The notes beneath the pieces are model-generated. The model did no database searches and had not been told where the DNA came from. It saw only the letters and a program-made list of their open reading frames with translations. A stretch of DNA of 64,000 nucleotides, from positions 62,001 through 126,000 of the forward strand of contig JARVKI010000105.1 of the NCBI GenBank assembly GCA_036674765.1, read 5' to 3'. Below, piece after piece: positions 21,740-32,538 of the stretch (the stretch's first letter is position 1; every line of letters begins with the position of its first letter). Both the position numbers and the translations under genes were made by a program. The stretch is from Seiridium cupressi. Its lineage: Eukaryota; Ascomycota; Sordariomycetes; Amphisphaeriales; Sporocadaceae.

Positions 21740-21986
21740 AACTCCACGCTGAAAATGCTGCTTGAGAACAAAGAATAGATCCGGCAAAATTGCTGTAGCG
21801 GATATCATGAGTATGGGCATATTCCAGTCAGGAATAAAGGCGCAGGAGTACCCAGCATGTTCAGTTGAGGCACTGGATCTCTGGTACCGCAAAGTACGCC
21901 ATGATCCCGAGGATGAGTTCCTCGGGGAATCGACCGAGCGGGTTGCAGTTCTGGCTAAGGAACGCCGCGGCGACAAAAGGATCCAT
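21740..21986 (-). pseudogene. F-box protein relic
   Basis: From an ATG at 21986 the minus strand reads a start typical of fungal F-box proteins: an M-D-P opening, then L-G-R-F-P-E-E-L-I-L-G-I-M-A-Y-F near residues 17-32, matching the L-P-x-E-L-L-x-x-I-L pattern of the box. The frame meets a TGA at 21861-21863, then continues as T-C-W-V-L-L-R-L-Y-S before another TGA. In this family the stop and the Trp fall where Arg (CGA/CGG) would be expected, so both look like C-to-T changes. Nothing is recognisable further on. Function in life would have been substrate choice for an SCF ubiquitin ligase; the fragment is surely dead. The call rests on a short match. Confidence 0.4.
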
Positions 21987-22937
21987 CTGTGTGATGATGG
22001 CTTTGGTGTCCGAATCAGAAAAGCAACGACATTGGCTGAATCTCATCCGCTAGAGCGTCCATGGCATCGTGGCGCCCGGCACGTCGGGAAACATCAGAGC
22101 TTCTGGGGAAGCCAGTTGTCACTGGAATAGATAAGGGTTCCTGAGCACCTTGGTCTTCACTTGGGTTTGCGTTAGATCGTTGGCAAGCTTGAAAAGTTGG
22201 TTTGGGGAGGAGATGAGGTTTCTAAATAATCCATACGAAATCAACTCGGTTATTGCGCTTTGGTGGCCCAGTCGTGGAAATACTCCATACCTGTTGTATT
22301 GCTCGTGATTGACCACACTTCGGGTGTAGTTCGTGTCATTTCAAACTCAATCTCCATCTCTTCATGGACTCAACGCATTAAATTTCATCAAGAGTGTACT
22401 AGCTGATTCGAAAATACCGGGTATACACATACTAGCAACACTACAAATGTATGCGCTGTTCAATAGGAATTACGTCCAATGGTAAGGACGATGACAGTAG
22501 CAACTTCTACGACTACAAAGGATGCAGCAGGTGCAATAGCACCGGTTGACTCTTCGAAGACTAGGAATGCGACCTCCGACTGACGAAGGAACTGTGTGGA
22601 CAATGATACGGTGTGTAATACTGAGGTGACACACAAGCGGAAGCGTAAACCATCAGCTCTGCTTCGAAATAATGTACTCTACGTTACTCAATAGTATGAC
22701 AAAGTTGTCTATTAGCCAGGTTTAGCGTAAGCTGTTATCGACAATATATGATAGAGAGATCTTGGCTCCTGATTAAACCCGTCCCTTCTCCCGTCGTTAA
22801 TGGTAGGAACTAGGATGGCTAGCAGCTCGACATGCATTCCCAACCGCGTCGCAGTCCTCCTACGCAAAACAGGCTAAACTTGATTATCTTACATTGACTC
22901 TCTCTACTATATTATGCGCACTGCTAATGTGATTAAA
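21987..22937. other. Spacer, no gene seen
   Basis: About 950 bp of ordinary-looking sequence with only short frames. It is the 3' flank of the membrane-protein gene on the minus strand. Confidence 0.45.
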
Positions 22938-24522
22938 TCAAAGTCTTATTTTCTCCTTCCATCCTTTCGGCTGCTCTCGATGCTGCATCACACCCCACGT
23001 ATTCCAAGTTCCCGAACTTCGACCTGTGTTTTCAGTTCGGCCTGCCACAGATGGTGGTGCGCCTGGGGGTGGTGGTAAATTGAGCTGTTCGGGTGAGGGG
23101 AACTCGGCCACAGGAGTGCTGTCCCGAACCCTGACATCGAGCCCCTGGACAATCGGTTCCTCATATCTTGGGACCTGAAGCGGCTCAGGCATTTCGACCT
23201 CTTGCTTCTCTTCCTGGCGGGGCTCCGGCTTTCGTCGCGGGACCGAAATGGTGTACCGGCCATAATCGCTCAGCCCATCATCGCTCCCCCATCCCGACAT
23301 ACTTCTCAAATCAAGAGTCCGCAAGCCCGTAGCATTCGAAACAAAACTTGCCCGGGCTGACATGGGATTGAGCATTTCACCATCCTGTCGTCCTAACCAC
23401 CTGGAAATCCTCTTGGTTCGCTTGAATCCCGGCTTTGCGACCGCCTCCGGCTCCGCGGGCATGATTGGTACCTCGTCCTCTTCCAAGCTGCGGTTCTTCT
23501 CGTGGATATATCCTTTGGAGTTGACGGGCATCTGGTCCGCATAGCTGTTACGACCACCATTCTCTGCCGAGTAAGCTGCGGTCATAAGCTCGTTCATGAT
23601 CCGGTCATCCGACTTGTGCGTGAATCGTCGTGGCAGATATTGTCTCATACCAGAATTAGAGCCAGAATTAGAACCAGAGTCACCCCTAGACTCTATATAC
23701 CCATCGCGCTTCTTCCATCTTTTCCATAAGAAGTAAAGCAAGGCTACAACAAGTATTGTACTAGCTACAGCGTTACGGTCATTAGAAACTCTGTCGCAAA
23801 AAATCAATGCAGAGCTGTTACTTACCACTACTTCCAACAGCTATGCCGGCTACGGTGCCAGCGTCCAAGTGAGGACGCCCATCGTCCCTGAACTGTTCTG
23901 GGCCTAGACCATCTGTTGGCGAAACCGTTGCTTCAGCAGCTGCGGCAGGAGTTGTGGCCATGTCGGCCATAACATCACCGGCTATTGACTCTGAAGGCCA
24001 TGGTGCGTTAGAACTGGTAGCCGACCCTGTTCTGGTAGGACTGGAGGTCTCGGTGATGGCAGGAGCTAGCACAATTGCTGTAGTGGTCGGCGATGGCTTA
24101 CTTGTTGCAGGCTTGGAGCTTGAGGGGATCAACGGGATGATGCTTGAGGTAAAGGAGTGTAGAATAGAGGTAGTACTCGAGAGCTCAGGATGGTTGAAGA
24201 AAGGCGTAGCCGTCGATGTTATTGCCGGAGGGAAGGTCGTTGTAGTGAGTGAAGCTGAGGCTGTGCTTGTTACCGCGGGAGGGGGAAAAGTCGTTTTGGT
24301 AGGTGACGGCGAATCAGCTTTGGTCGTTGTAGGATGGAAGGTAATGGTTGTCGGCGAAGGTGTGGACGTTGTGCTCCCAGGGCTGTCTGGCGAGCTCTCA
24401 GGGCTTGGTATGCCGGGCGCGACATTATCGCGAATGACTATTCGTAGTTCATCTGCCGTTGACTGCCCACGACGGGTACCACGCCTTGTGACTTGTAAGC
24501 AACAGAATCTTCGAGAAGTGCG
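22938..24522 (-). CDS. Ser/Thr/Pro-rich single-pass membrane protein
   Basis: Minus-strand exons about 24522-23826 and 23764-22938, with a 61-bp GTAAGT-TAG intron cutting the codon for the first membrane-segment Ala. The upstream exon encodes a long Ser/Thr/Pro-rich region (many T-T-T and P-S-P runs), as in heavily O-glycosylated wall-sensor stalks. It then passes into A-G-I-A-V-G-S-S, and the next exon continues the membrane helix (S-T-I-L-V-V-A-L-L-Y-F-L-W) with a K-R-W-K-K-R stop-transfer cluster. A cytosolic tail of about 265 residues follows, Pro- and charge-rich. The layout resembles Mid2/Wsc-like surface proteins without a recognised sensor domain. No in-frame Met precedes residue 150 of the upstream exon, so a further 5' exon with the signal peptide (splice acceptor near 24500) is likely but unresolved. 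Confidence 0.7.
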
Positions 24523-26104
24523 CTAGAGACAACTTTTCAAATGCACCCACCTCATTGCGCCTAAAACCGCTTGAGAGTTTAGCCTCCGCTAGAACCGATT
24601 ATGCCCTTCAATTACGACACTTGAGCCTCTAACATCCAGCAAGAGTAAAGCTTCAAGCTTAGGGAAAGCAGGCCTGCTGGATGAGATGAAAAAGAAGCCG
24701 GGCCTGCCCAGAGAAACAAAAGGAGGATGAAGAGGACAAGATTCTGTCAGGGCTGTTTCTTCTGACGAGCATGAAGACTGAAGAAACTTGGCGGCCAGCC
24801 AAGAAGATCAGCCAGCCGATTACATACCACGCAGTGCGCACAAGATGAGGCGGCAACAAGACGTGTCTGCGCACGCGACACGACAGCCATCGTAGCTTCA
24901 CGCATCTGGTGTTTCGCAACCTCGTTTCTTGTGCCTTGGCATCCGCCAAGATCGATTGCTCAGTATGAGCGCCATAGCTCACGCACCCCAGAGTCGTGCG
25001 ACGTGAATAGTCTTGTGTCGGAAGTGTGATGGCCAATCAGGGGGCCTAGCCAGTCGTGGTAGTGCCGATCGCTACGGGCCCCGAACCTTCATTGGCGTGC
25101 TGTACCCCTAGCCGCTCCACTCAACTGCAAAATGCTGGAACAAGAGGGTTTCAGCACTTCGGCCGCTCGGCGGCTGTAGAACAGCTTCGGCATAGTAGTA
25201 GACAAATAAGCACGATGTCAGCCTCCGATATAGTCTTGTTAAAAAGCTTTGATGGCTCAGATGGGTGTGATATGTATAGGCTTAGAGGCGTTTCCCTGGA
25301 GTAGCCTCTGCGACGGAGCATCGAACTTGCCAAACGGGACTCTTGATTAATGCCGATCAAAGGGTATCCGATTGCCGAACACAGGCAAATAATCCTTCGA
25401 CACTGTCTCAGTTTGGAATCAATTGCAAGAATACGAAGGTGACTCTTTGCAAAGGCTGACTATCTGTAAGAAGTCGGATTCGCGTCATGGCTCTCCGGTG
25501 TTACTTTGGCCCAGCCGTCGACTTCGACCGTCAATCCTGCTGGCCCACTGCGCGACACGGCCCAGTGTCCTCTGCATTTCTTTCCGACTTGTTCATTTCG
25601 CGGCCTCTCTTGCGGGCTGACGCTGGTATTCGCGGTAGAGCTGAGACGAAGAGCTGTGACGACGATCTACCGCTGAGGATTATTCCGCGGGTCGCTGCCG
25701 ATCGCAGGGGTTTGCCCTAGTGGATCCCTAGCTAACAAAGGTATAGATCAGCTCAATGCTGATGCAGATGCCAGGTAGGATCTAAATGAACGCCGAATCA
25801 TGGCTCATAACCAGGCTTGTAAAGGTATTGGACCAAGTCGCTAGTTTCGAGACTGTCATTTCGAATTGTAGCTATAGGCTAGGTAGGTAGTCTTTGTTAA
25901 TAAGAAGCAGTTTGATACGGCGCTCCATTTGAAAATGGCTCGTGATAATTGGATGCGGCTTTTGTTGGGAAATGGGGCCGGGCCGCACCTGCAGTAGGCG
26001 GGGTACTCTGGGGTACGCTGAACCTGGTAATCTGCCAAACGTTTTTGGGTTCTTTATATCCAGATAGCCATTTCCAGTCATTGATTACTGTAGGTTCTTA
26101 AGAC
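24523..26104. other. Spacer upstream of biotin synthase
   Basis: About 1.6 kb. It should contain the missing first exon of the minus-strand membrane protein near its left end and the biotin synthase promoter at its right end. Other frames are short and unsupported. Confidence 0.4.
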
Positions 26105-27372
26105 ATGTCCGCTTTCAGGGTCACCTCACGCCGCTTGGCGGCCCGTATACCATCATCGCTACAGCCGGCTGCGACGTTGAACGCCAGTACACGCTCGTAT
26201 GCTGCTGTGGGGTCCGAACACCGAGCATGGGCAGAGCCATCATCCGCCGACCCCTCCCAGGTCACTTTGATGCCGAAAACGGTTGCGGCCCCGGCGCATG
26301 ACGTGGACCAAACCCTTCGCAAGGCTGTAGCAGCAACACAGCCAAGGAACGACTGGACTCGAGAAGAGATCTCAGAGATATACCACGAGCCATTGATGGA
26401 GTTGGTGCACCAAGCAGTAGGTTGCCTCCGAGACACATCGAACATCTTGTCCTAACGTGTGGATAGAGCACCTTACACAGACGCTTCCACAAGCCGAGTG
26501 AGGTGCAGCTTTGCACGCTTATGAACATCAAGACAGGTGGCTGCACCGAGGACTGCAAATACTGCGCCCAGTCCACCAGGTATCAAAAAGGAACTGGGCT
26601 AGAAGCCAAAAAGGTCGAGACTGTTGACTCAGTTCTCGAAGCCGCTCGCATAGCCAAGGAAAATGGTAGCACCAGGTTCTGCATGGGCGCTGCGTGGCGC
26701 GACATGCGTGGACGCAAGAACAGCATCAAGAACATCATCACCATGATCCAGGGCGTCAAGGGTATGGGCATGGAAGCCTGCGTGACGCTTGGCATGATCG
26801 ACCAGGAGCAGGCGCACCAGCTGAAGGCTGCAGGATTGACCGCGTACAACCACAACGTCGACACTAGCCGCGAGTTCTACCCCTCCGTCATCTCGACTCG
26901 CACGTACGACGAGCGCCTCAAGACCCTCAGCTACGTTCGTGGTGCCGGCATCAATGTTTGCTCCGGCGGCATCATCGGCCTGGGTGAGCAGTCGAAGGAT
27001 CGTGTTGGCCTCTTACACACAGTTTCGACCCTGCCGACCCACCCTGAGAGCTTCCCGGTCAATGCGCTCGTCCCCATCAAGGGAACCCCGCTTGGCGACC
27101 AAGAAGCGGTGCCATTCACGGAGATGCTGCGCACCATTGCCACAGCGCGCGTGCTTATGCCAGCGACCATCATCCGGATCGCCGCCGGCAGGAAGTCCAT
27201 GTCGGAGGAGAAGCAGGCAATGTGCTTCATGGCTGGCGCCAATGCCATCTTCACAGGAGAGAAGATGCTAACAACTGAGTGCAATGGCTATGATGAGGAC
27301 AAGGCCATGTTTGATCGGTGGGGACTAGAACCTATGAAGAGTTTTCGGAAGTCACCCCAACCTCAGTCTTGA
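26105..27372 (+). CDS. BIO2: Biotin synthase (radical SAM)
   Basis: Exons 26105-26416 and 26467-27372 with a 50-bp intron in phase 0 give 405 residues. The first ~40 residues are basic and Ser/Ala-rich without acids, as in a mitochondrial targeting peptide. The radical-SAM cluster motif is C-T-E-D-C-K-Y-C (Cys130, Cys134, Cys137), introduced by L-M-N-I-K-T-G-G as usual for this enzyme. Further family marks are the Y-N-H-N-x-D-T-S-R-E-F-Y stretch and the R-I-A-A-G-R late motif. It inserts sulfur into dethiobiotin, using a [4Fe-4S] cluster, AdoMet and a [2Fe-2S] cluster as sulfur source. No other biotin gene is next to it, so it is not part of a local BIO cluster. The splice restores H-x-x-F-H-x-P-S-E-V-Q, which fixes the join. 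Confidence 0.96.
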
Positions 27373-29326
27373 TAAATCCATTCAACCTCAATCTTGAAAA
27401 AGACGGTGGTATAAGGTTTGGTAATCAATGATGATTTTATGCAGGTAGGTTCAATGGAATTATCCAGTATTTATCTACGCTTGAAATTCACCGTTATGAA
27501 TGATTATAATACATACTCCGATCATGATAAACTTTTGGGTCACTAGTCAATGTTGATGTTACTTGCGACACGTACTGAATGTTGGAATCCTCAGTACAAG
27601 CGAAGTACCTGGTACAAAGATTACTCGGCTCGGGTATAAGACTACCCTTATGCCCAGTATAGTACAGTACTAGATGTTATGAATCAAGTCACGATACATA
27701 CCTACTCAACACTGAACTCAGAGCACGTGGTAGTCAAGATTGACCCGTGGTCGCAGGACCTTTCGTCTCCGAGAGTTCCAACAATACAGATATTGCTCCA
27801 CGTCGGCTCGCATAGCCTGGAGCCAATATAGAATTATTATCATAAAATTAATGAAAAGCGGAGACGATGCAACATCATTGCCGCTTCCTTAGGCAAACCC
27901 TCTTTGAGGCGCTTTGGTTAGAGCATCCTCCGGGGATCCTTTTGGTCAATACTACCGACTATCGACTCCATCATTAGAGAATAAGCACAGTACACCACCC
28001 TAGATCAGGCCATGAGGAGATATATGGGTTCAGGCGCAAGCGCTGATGGGTGATAAATTAGGGCTTATTTTTACATGCGCCTATGCCCGACGTTTCAATT
28101 TAAAACAATCGAGGCTTGGTATCTCAGCAAAGGTGGTCGAAGTCAATCTTGTTAGATTCTCCTGAGCAAAAGATCCCGTTTCCAGGCCTCGCGGGGATAT
28201 ACAAATAGAAGAAGCAGTGACTTGAAGGGCGACCGCCACCACAGAACGTTCAAGTGCAATGGTAAGCGTCTGACCCCACTGACCTTTGGAGGCAGAGCCG
28301 ATGCGAAAAACGGCAACAGGTTTCGTCCGGTCCCCCAAAAGGAAACGTGGCGCCGACTGATGCCTGGAAATGGGGCATGAGTACCTTACATAGCTAGGTT
28401 AGTAGTCTCGTAAGCATTGCATTGCCTATGAGAGAACAGCACAGGATGGGCTGAAGCGCTAGTTCTTATATCCTAGGATGGCTGAGCGAATCATGCACTG
28501 GCCTCTAACTACATGTAACTAGTGCAGAGGGGGGCGATATCGTGCCGGATTCCGAAACAGAGTCCAATTTCAATGGGCGGGAACACGGCACTTTTGTGAT
28601 CATCAGTCTTGGCAAAGCTTGTCTTGACCTCTACCTCCCATCCAACTTACTCGAACCTAAAACTAGCACACTAACCTGAAGTGTTCTATTAATATCATGA
28701 AGGATGCTCGCAATTTCGGGCACTGAAAGATACCCATATCTTCCTACGACAAGCATGGTGGGAATGCAACAGAACTGCTAAGATTGATGTTTTCCGGTGG
28801 TCGTTCTCGATGGGGGGCATCCTACTGCTTGCAGCGCGTTCAATCAAAGTCCCTCACTGGACTAACGGAATCGGTGACTTCGAATATTGGGCTTGCTTGG
28901 CTAAGCCGCTTACATGTACGCTTTCAGTGCCCGGTGTCCTACGTGGCAGACAATAAGCAACAATTACAGCTTCCAGTAAGTCTAGGTGTTCCCGTCGTCC
29001 AGGCCGTGTTTCCGCTCAGCCAAGTGGGATATCCTGGCTGTAACAGCATATTTGAAGCACGCCGCACTTGACTAAATTAGTCTTGCTGCCGTGTGCCCTT
29101 CCGAACACGAGCTATGTGGTCTTTTGAGCGCTGTCCCCTGGACTAGGTGCAATTTGATGGACAGGAGGTAGACTAGCGGGCCACGCCGATGGCGATGCAC
29201 CCTGCATGTAAGCAGACTAACAGATGCAGTGGTTGAGACAACGGAACGTAAATACCACAATTCTAACAAAAATTATCAACTTCCTATTGAACTCTTGCTT
29301 CCATGGAAGTATGAACCACATTCCCG
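27373..29326. other. Long spacer, no gene seen
   Basis: Nearly 2 kb between biotin synthase and the broken membrane-protein gene. Frames are short on both strands and none extends by plausible splicing. No RNA gene or repeat array recognised. Confidence 0.45.
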
Positions 29327-30236
29327 ATGGCGCCAAGGTCGTTGCTCTCTAACGAGCCTCCAGGGACGCAAGCGAAGATTAATCACTTGAAGTCGGAGAC
29401 CATATCCTCTTCTATTGTAGACGCGTCGCTTCTCCTGGTCTGCTTCCAAATATTCTTTGCGCTCGTTGCCGCGCTCCTTCAACGCTACATTCTCCCAAGG
29501 TCATATCGCAAAACCAATCTATACGAGCAAAACGCCACAACACTGAACGAGCGACATCATATTTCATTCGTGTATCATCACATCGCCGCCGTCCTCTTCC
29601 CTGTCATTCTCATTTTCGGGGCTGCTCCTGCGATCAGGTTCACTTGCGGCTCTGCAGAGCTGGGCACATTCCTATTTACAAGCAGAAAGATCACCGTCGG
29701 AGATACACTATTAGTCATTTCTCAGCTTTATAGCGCCTAATATCTGTTCGAAGTCATCTTCCGAGCCAAGTTCATCAGCATCATTGCCCTCGCACATCAC
29801 ATCGGGCTCTTGCTGGTCACGCAAACGGCTTTGGTCCTGGTGGCCGATCCTTTGGAGCATGGCAATGCTTCAGCCGAGTTTTATATGTGCATGATATGGG
29901 GTAAGCAATGTAAAACTGTTACTCCAGTAGCAACGAGACTGACCAGGCCCAGGCAAGTTCGACATTGCCACCGAGCTACCAATACACTACACCATGATTT
30001 TTTGGAGATTGAAAAGGGGATCCCATCGGCTGTGTTACCACATAGCATGTTCGTGCGCCGTTTGGGTCACAACCATGTCACTGGGTGAACTGGCCGTCAC
30101 GACATACCTGCTTAATCAGTCATGGAATCAGTGGGAGCTTAAATGGCGAATCATCACGCCGTTAATATTTTCGCTGTGGATATGCACGCAATTATATGTA
30201 ATAGATACCCCACACCGCCTAGTAGCATTTTACTAA
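29327..30236 (+). pseudogene. TLC-like multi-pass membrane protein with one in-frame stop
   Basis: The frame from Met at 29327 continues over 29327-29900 and, after a GTAAGC-CAG intron, 29953-30236; together 285 codons. The only lesion is a TAA at 29738-29740, between L-Y-S-A and Y-L-F-E-V. Both sides keep one frame and a membrane pattern with about six or seven hydrophobic segments, including A-H-H-I-G-L-L-L, which resembles the His element of TLC-domain and related fungal membrane proteins. Function unknown. The 3' end reaches a stop exactly where a strongly AT-rich block begins, so the natural C-terminus may have been lost to an insertion. Readthrough, a sequencing error or a recent nonsense change could all explain the single stop. 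Confidence 0.65.
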
Positions 30237-30525
30237 TATAAGTTACCTAGTAATAAATAAGTTTACCTTTAATTTTAACTCTTTTAATTAAAGCTTTTTA
30301 TTTATTAAAATTATTAATATATATATATTTATTTATATTACTTTTTATTAATATAAAATTAAAATATTTATAAAAATAACTTTTTAAAAGCGTAAAATAT
30401 TAAAGCTTTTATAAATAATTTATAATCGTAATTATTAAGTCGTAAGTAAATATATATAAATAACTACATATATATACCTTATAAAAGTGGCTTAAATGCC
30501 CGAAATATAAGTTACTAGGCTCCTT
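30237..30525. mobile_element. AT-rich block, probable RIP-mutated repeat
   Basis: About 290 bp made almost wholly of A and T (TATATA, TTTAATTAAA, AATAAATTTATA runs), in sharp contrast to both sides. Near-identical words flank it: ATATAAGTTACCTAG at the left edge (about 30237) and ATATAAGTTACTAGG at the right edge (about 30506). This looks like a short transposon or solo element eroded by C-to-T change. No coding capacity is left. It abuts the end of the broken membrane-protein gene. Confidence 0.55.
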
Positions 30526-31041
30526 ACTTCTAAGATTTTGATTTTCTTTTTGAACTCCCCCCCTCCCTCACATCTGTGATCTGAGGAAGTCATAGCACCA
30601 CACATAGTCTTCTGAGCGAGTGATGATTAAAATCCGGTACAACGAGCAATTCAGATTATCATCCAGTAATGCACTCGAAAGAGATCCATCTGTTGGCCAA
30701 GGCTCCGAAATCTCGGCGTTTTTTAGTTGCACCTAAAGATTGGCACCACCTTATAACGCTACACATTGTGGACAACATATAGTCAACAACGGCATTGGTG
30801 GGTGCACCTGATGTGCTGATTACCTAGAACCTTACTCCGGTAATTGCACTACCTTGCCCCTCACTGTGCTTGCATAGGTAGACAGGTAATCAGACAACTG
30901 ACCAGCGATTCTTATTCGACGATGCCGAGACGATAATATATCGTTCTTTCCCCAGTTGGCCGTGACAAGCATTCCTAACAGCGCACTTTTCTAGACCTCA
31001 GCCACGAATTCTCAAAAGCAAGTCATCCTCAATGCTCAGCC
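30526..31041. promoter_or_regulatory. Spacer and SNU13 upstream region
   Basis: About 515 bp of normal composition between the AT-rich block and SNU13, including a C-run (CCCCCCCTCCCTC near 30556). It must hold the SNU13 promoter; no specific element could be named. Confidence 0.4.
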
Positions 31042-31543
31042 ATGACGGCCAACGAAGCTCAGAACGCCGGTATGTCTTCCCTCCCAGGTTCACAAACACT
31101 CTCATTAACGGCTGCTTAGCATATGCGGCATGGCCGTTAAGTGATCTCAAACTCACACAAGAGGTCCTTGACTTGCTCCAACAAGGCATGCGTCATCGTC
31201 AGGTGAAGAAGGGTGCCAACGAAGGCTAGTCACGTCTTATAGAATCGCTTGATGCAGTTGACTGACGGTGTATTCTGCAGTGACCAAGGCTCTGAACCGA
31301 GGCGTCTGCGAGATTGCTGTTCTGGCCGCCGACGCGAGTCCGCTTGCAATCGTCCTGCACCTCCCGCTCCTGGCGGAGGACAAGAACGCTCTCTGGGTCT
31401 TCGTCCCAAGCAAGATGGCGATCGGTCGGTCGTGTGGTATCGATCGCCCCTTGATCGCAGCTTGCATAAATACCAACGAGGCTAGCGATCTAGCGCCCCA
31501 GATTCGAATGTTGAAGGACGAGATCGAGAGGCTCATGATTTGA
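31042..31543 (+). CDS. SNU13: SNU13, 15.5K U4 snRNA and box C/D snoRNA binding protein
   Basis: Three exons, 31042-31069, 31120-31224 and 31281-31543, encode 131 residues. M-T-A-N-E-A opens the protein, then L-L-Q-Q-G-M-R-H-R-Q-V-K-K-G-A-N-E and, after the second intron, V-T-K-A-L-N-R-G. The L7Ae core follows (A-D-A-S-P-L-A-I-V-L-H-L-P-L-L-A-E-D-K-N, then G-I-D-R-P-L-I-A-A). It binds kink-turn RNA in the U4/U6.U5 tri-snRNP and in box C/D snoRNPs in the nucleus. Intron 1 is ordinary (GTATGT). Intron 2 must start with GC (AAG|GCTAGT) to keep the family frame, so it is a GC-AG intron. The five extra residues near position 10 are a small deviation. An essential gene in yeasts. Confidence 0.93.
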
Positions 31544-32538
31544 GGGTCTACATCATATGTGGGGTGTAAGGACAGCAGGAGCGAACGGTTCACTTGGGGT
31601 CGAATCCGAAGACGTGGAAAACTGGACATAAGTGCCCCCAATCAGTCTGGGTCAAGAGATACATAACCCACCGTTAAACATGATCACTACTCCTGGCGGC
31701 AACAGCCAGCCCATCTGAAATTCAACCCTCGTGTCGACCTAATAATAGAAGTTCAACTACTGAGAATTTTGAATTTGGACTCCTTCGCCACACCTAGCTG
31801 GCATCTGCGGTCTATAACGAATGCTACAGGAGTCTCACTCCATGGGTACAGTTGTCAGCCTTCTTTTAGCTATTGGTCCCTCCGTCACCAGCTAGGCGTA
31901 GGTACAGTCCGCTTTAAAATGTTCAAATTCTGGACAGGAGGCCCAATTCTATTGTACATTGGGCAAGGACCCCGTGCTCTCTTTTATAGCGGCTTGCGGT
32001 GGCTCCTACAGCACATTTTTTCATTAATGAATCTTATTCCATCCGCACCCACGGAATACCCTATAAGTGATGCATCATTCCATCAGAGATAGGCGCCAAC
32101 TCCTCCGGCCAGCTGGGACTTCTGCATACCGCCTAACTGAAAGAGAACATCGCAAGGCCGTGCACAGCGGGCGCTTTAGCATAATAAGAGCATTCCTGAA
32201 AGAGCCCAAATATCAAATACCGTGACTGTGTTAAAAAAAAATTTCATTGCGTGATTTACTATTTGTGTCTGCCTTGTGACAATGCACTTCTACATGCAAC
32301 CCGCTTTCCAGTGAAATGCTCAGAAATGTGTGTGATCTAGATTGATCAGCTGAACGCCAACACCTCGCTTGAATGCTGGCAAAAACCAATGGCAATTTCC
32401 GACAACCTCCACTCGAGTCACCGTGGCTGAAAATTCCAGCGCAGTGCACGGAACTTACAAGGGACAACATTCCAAGCGGCATATATGGACCGAGTCCAAC
32501 CATCCCTTGAAGTATGCACCGAGCGTTTAAACTTCCCA
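31544..32538. other. Convergent spacer
   Basis: About 1 kb between genes ending towards each other. Short unsupported frames only; an A-run sits near 32233. Nothing else seen. Confidence 0.45.

Noticed and set aside
23954..24526. 190-codon Val/Gly-rich plus frame
   Set aside because: Antisense to the Thr/Ser/Pro-rich exon of the minus-strand membrane protein; a by-product of ACN/TCN codons.
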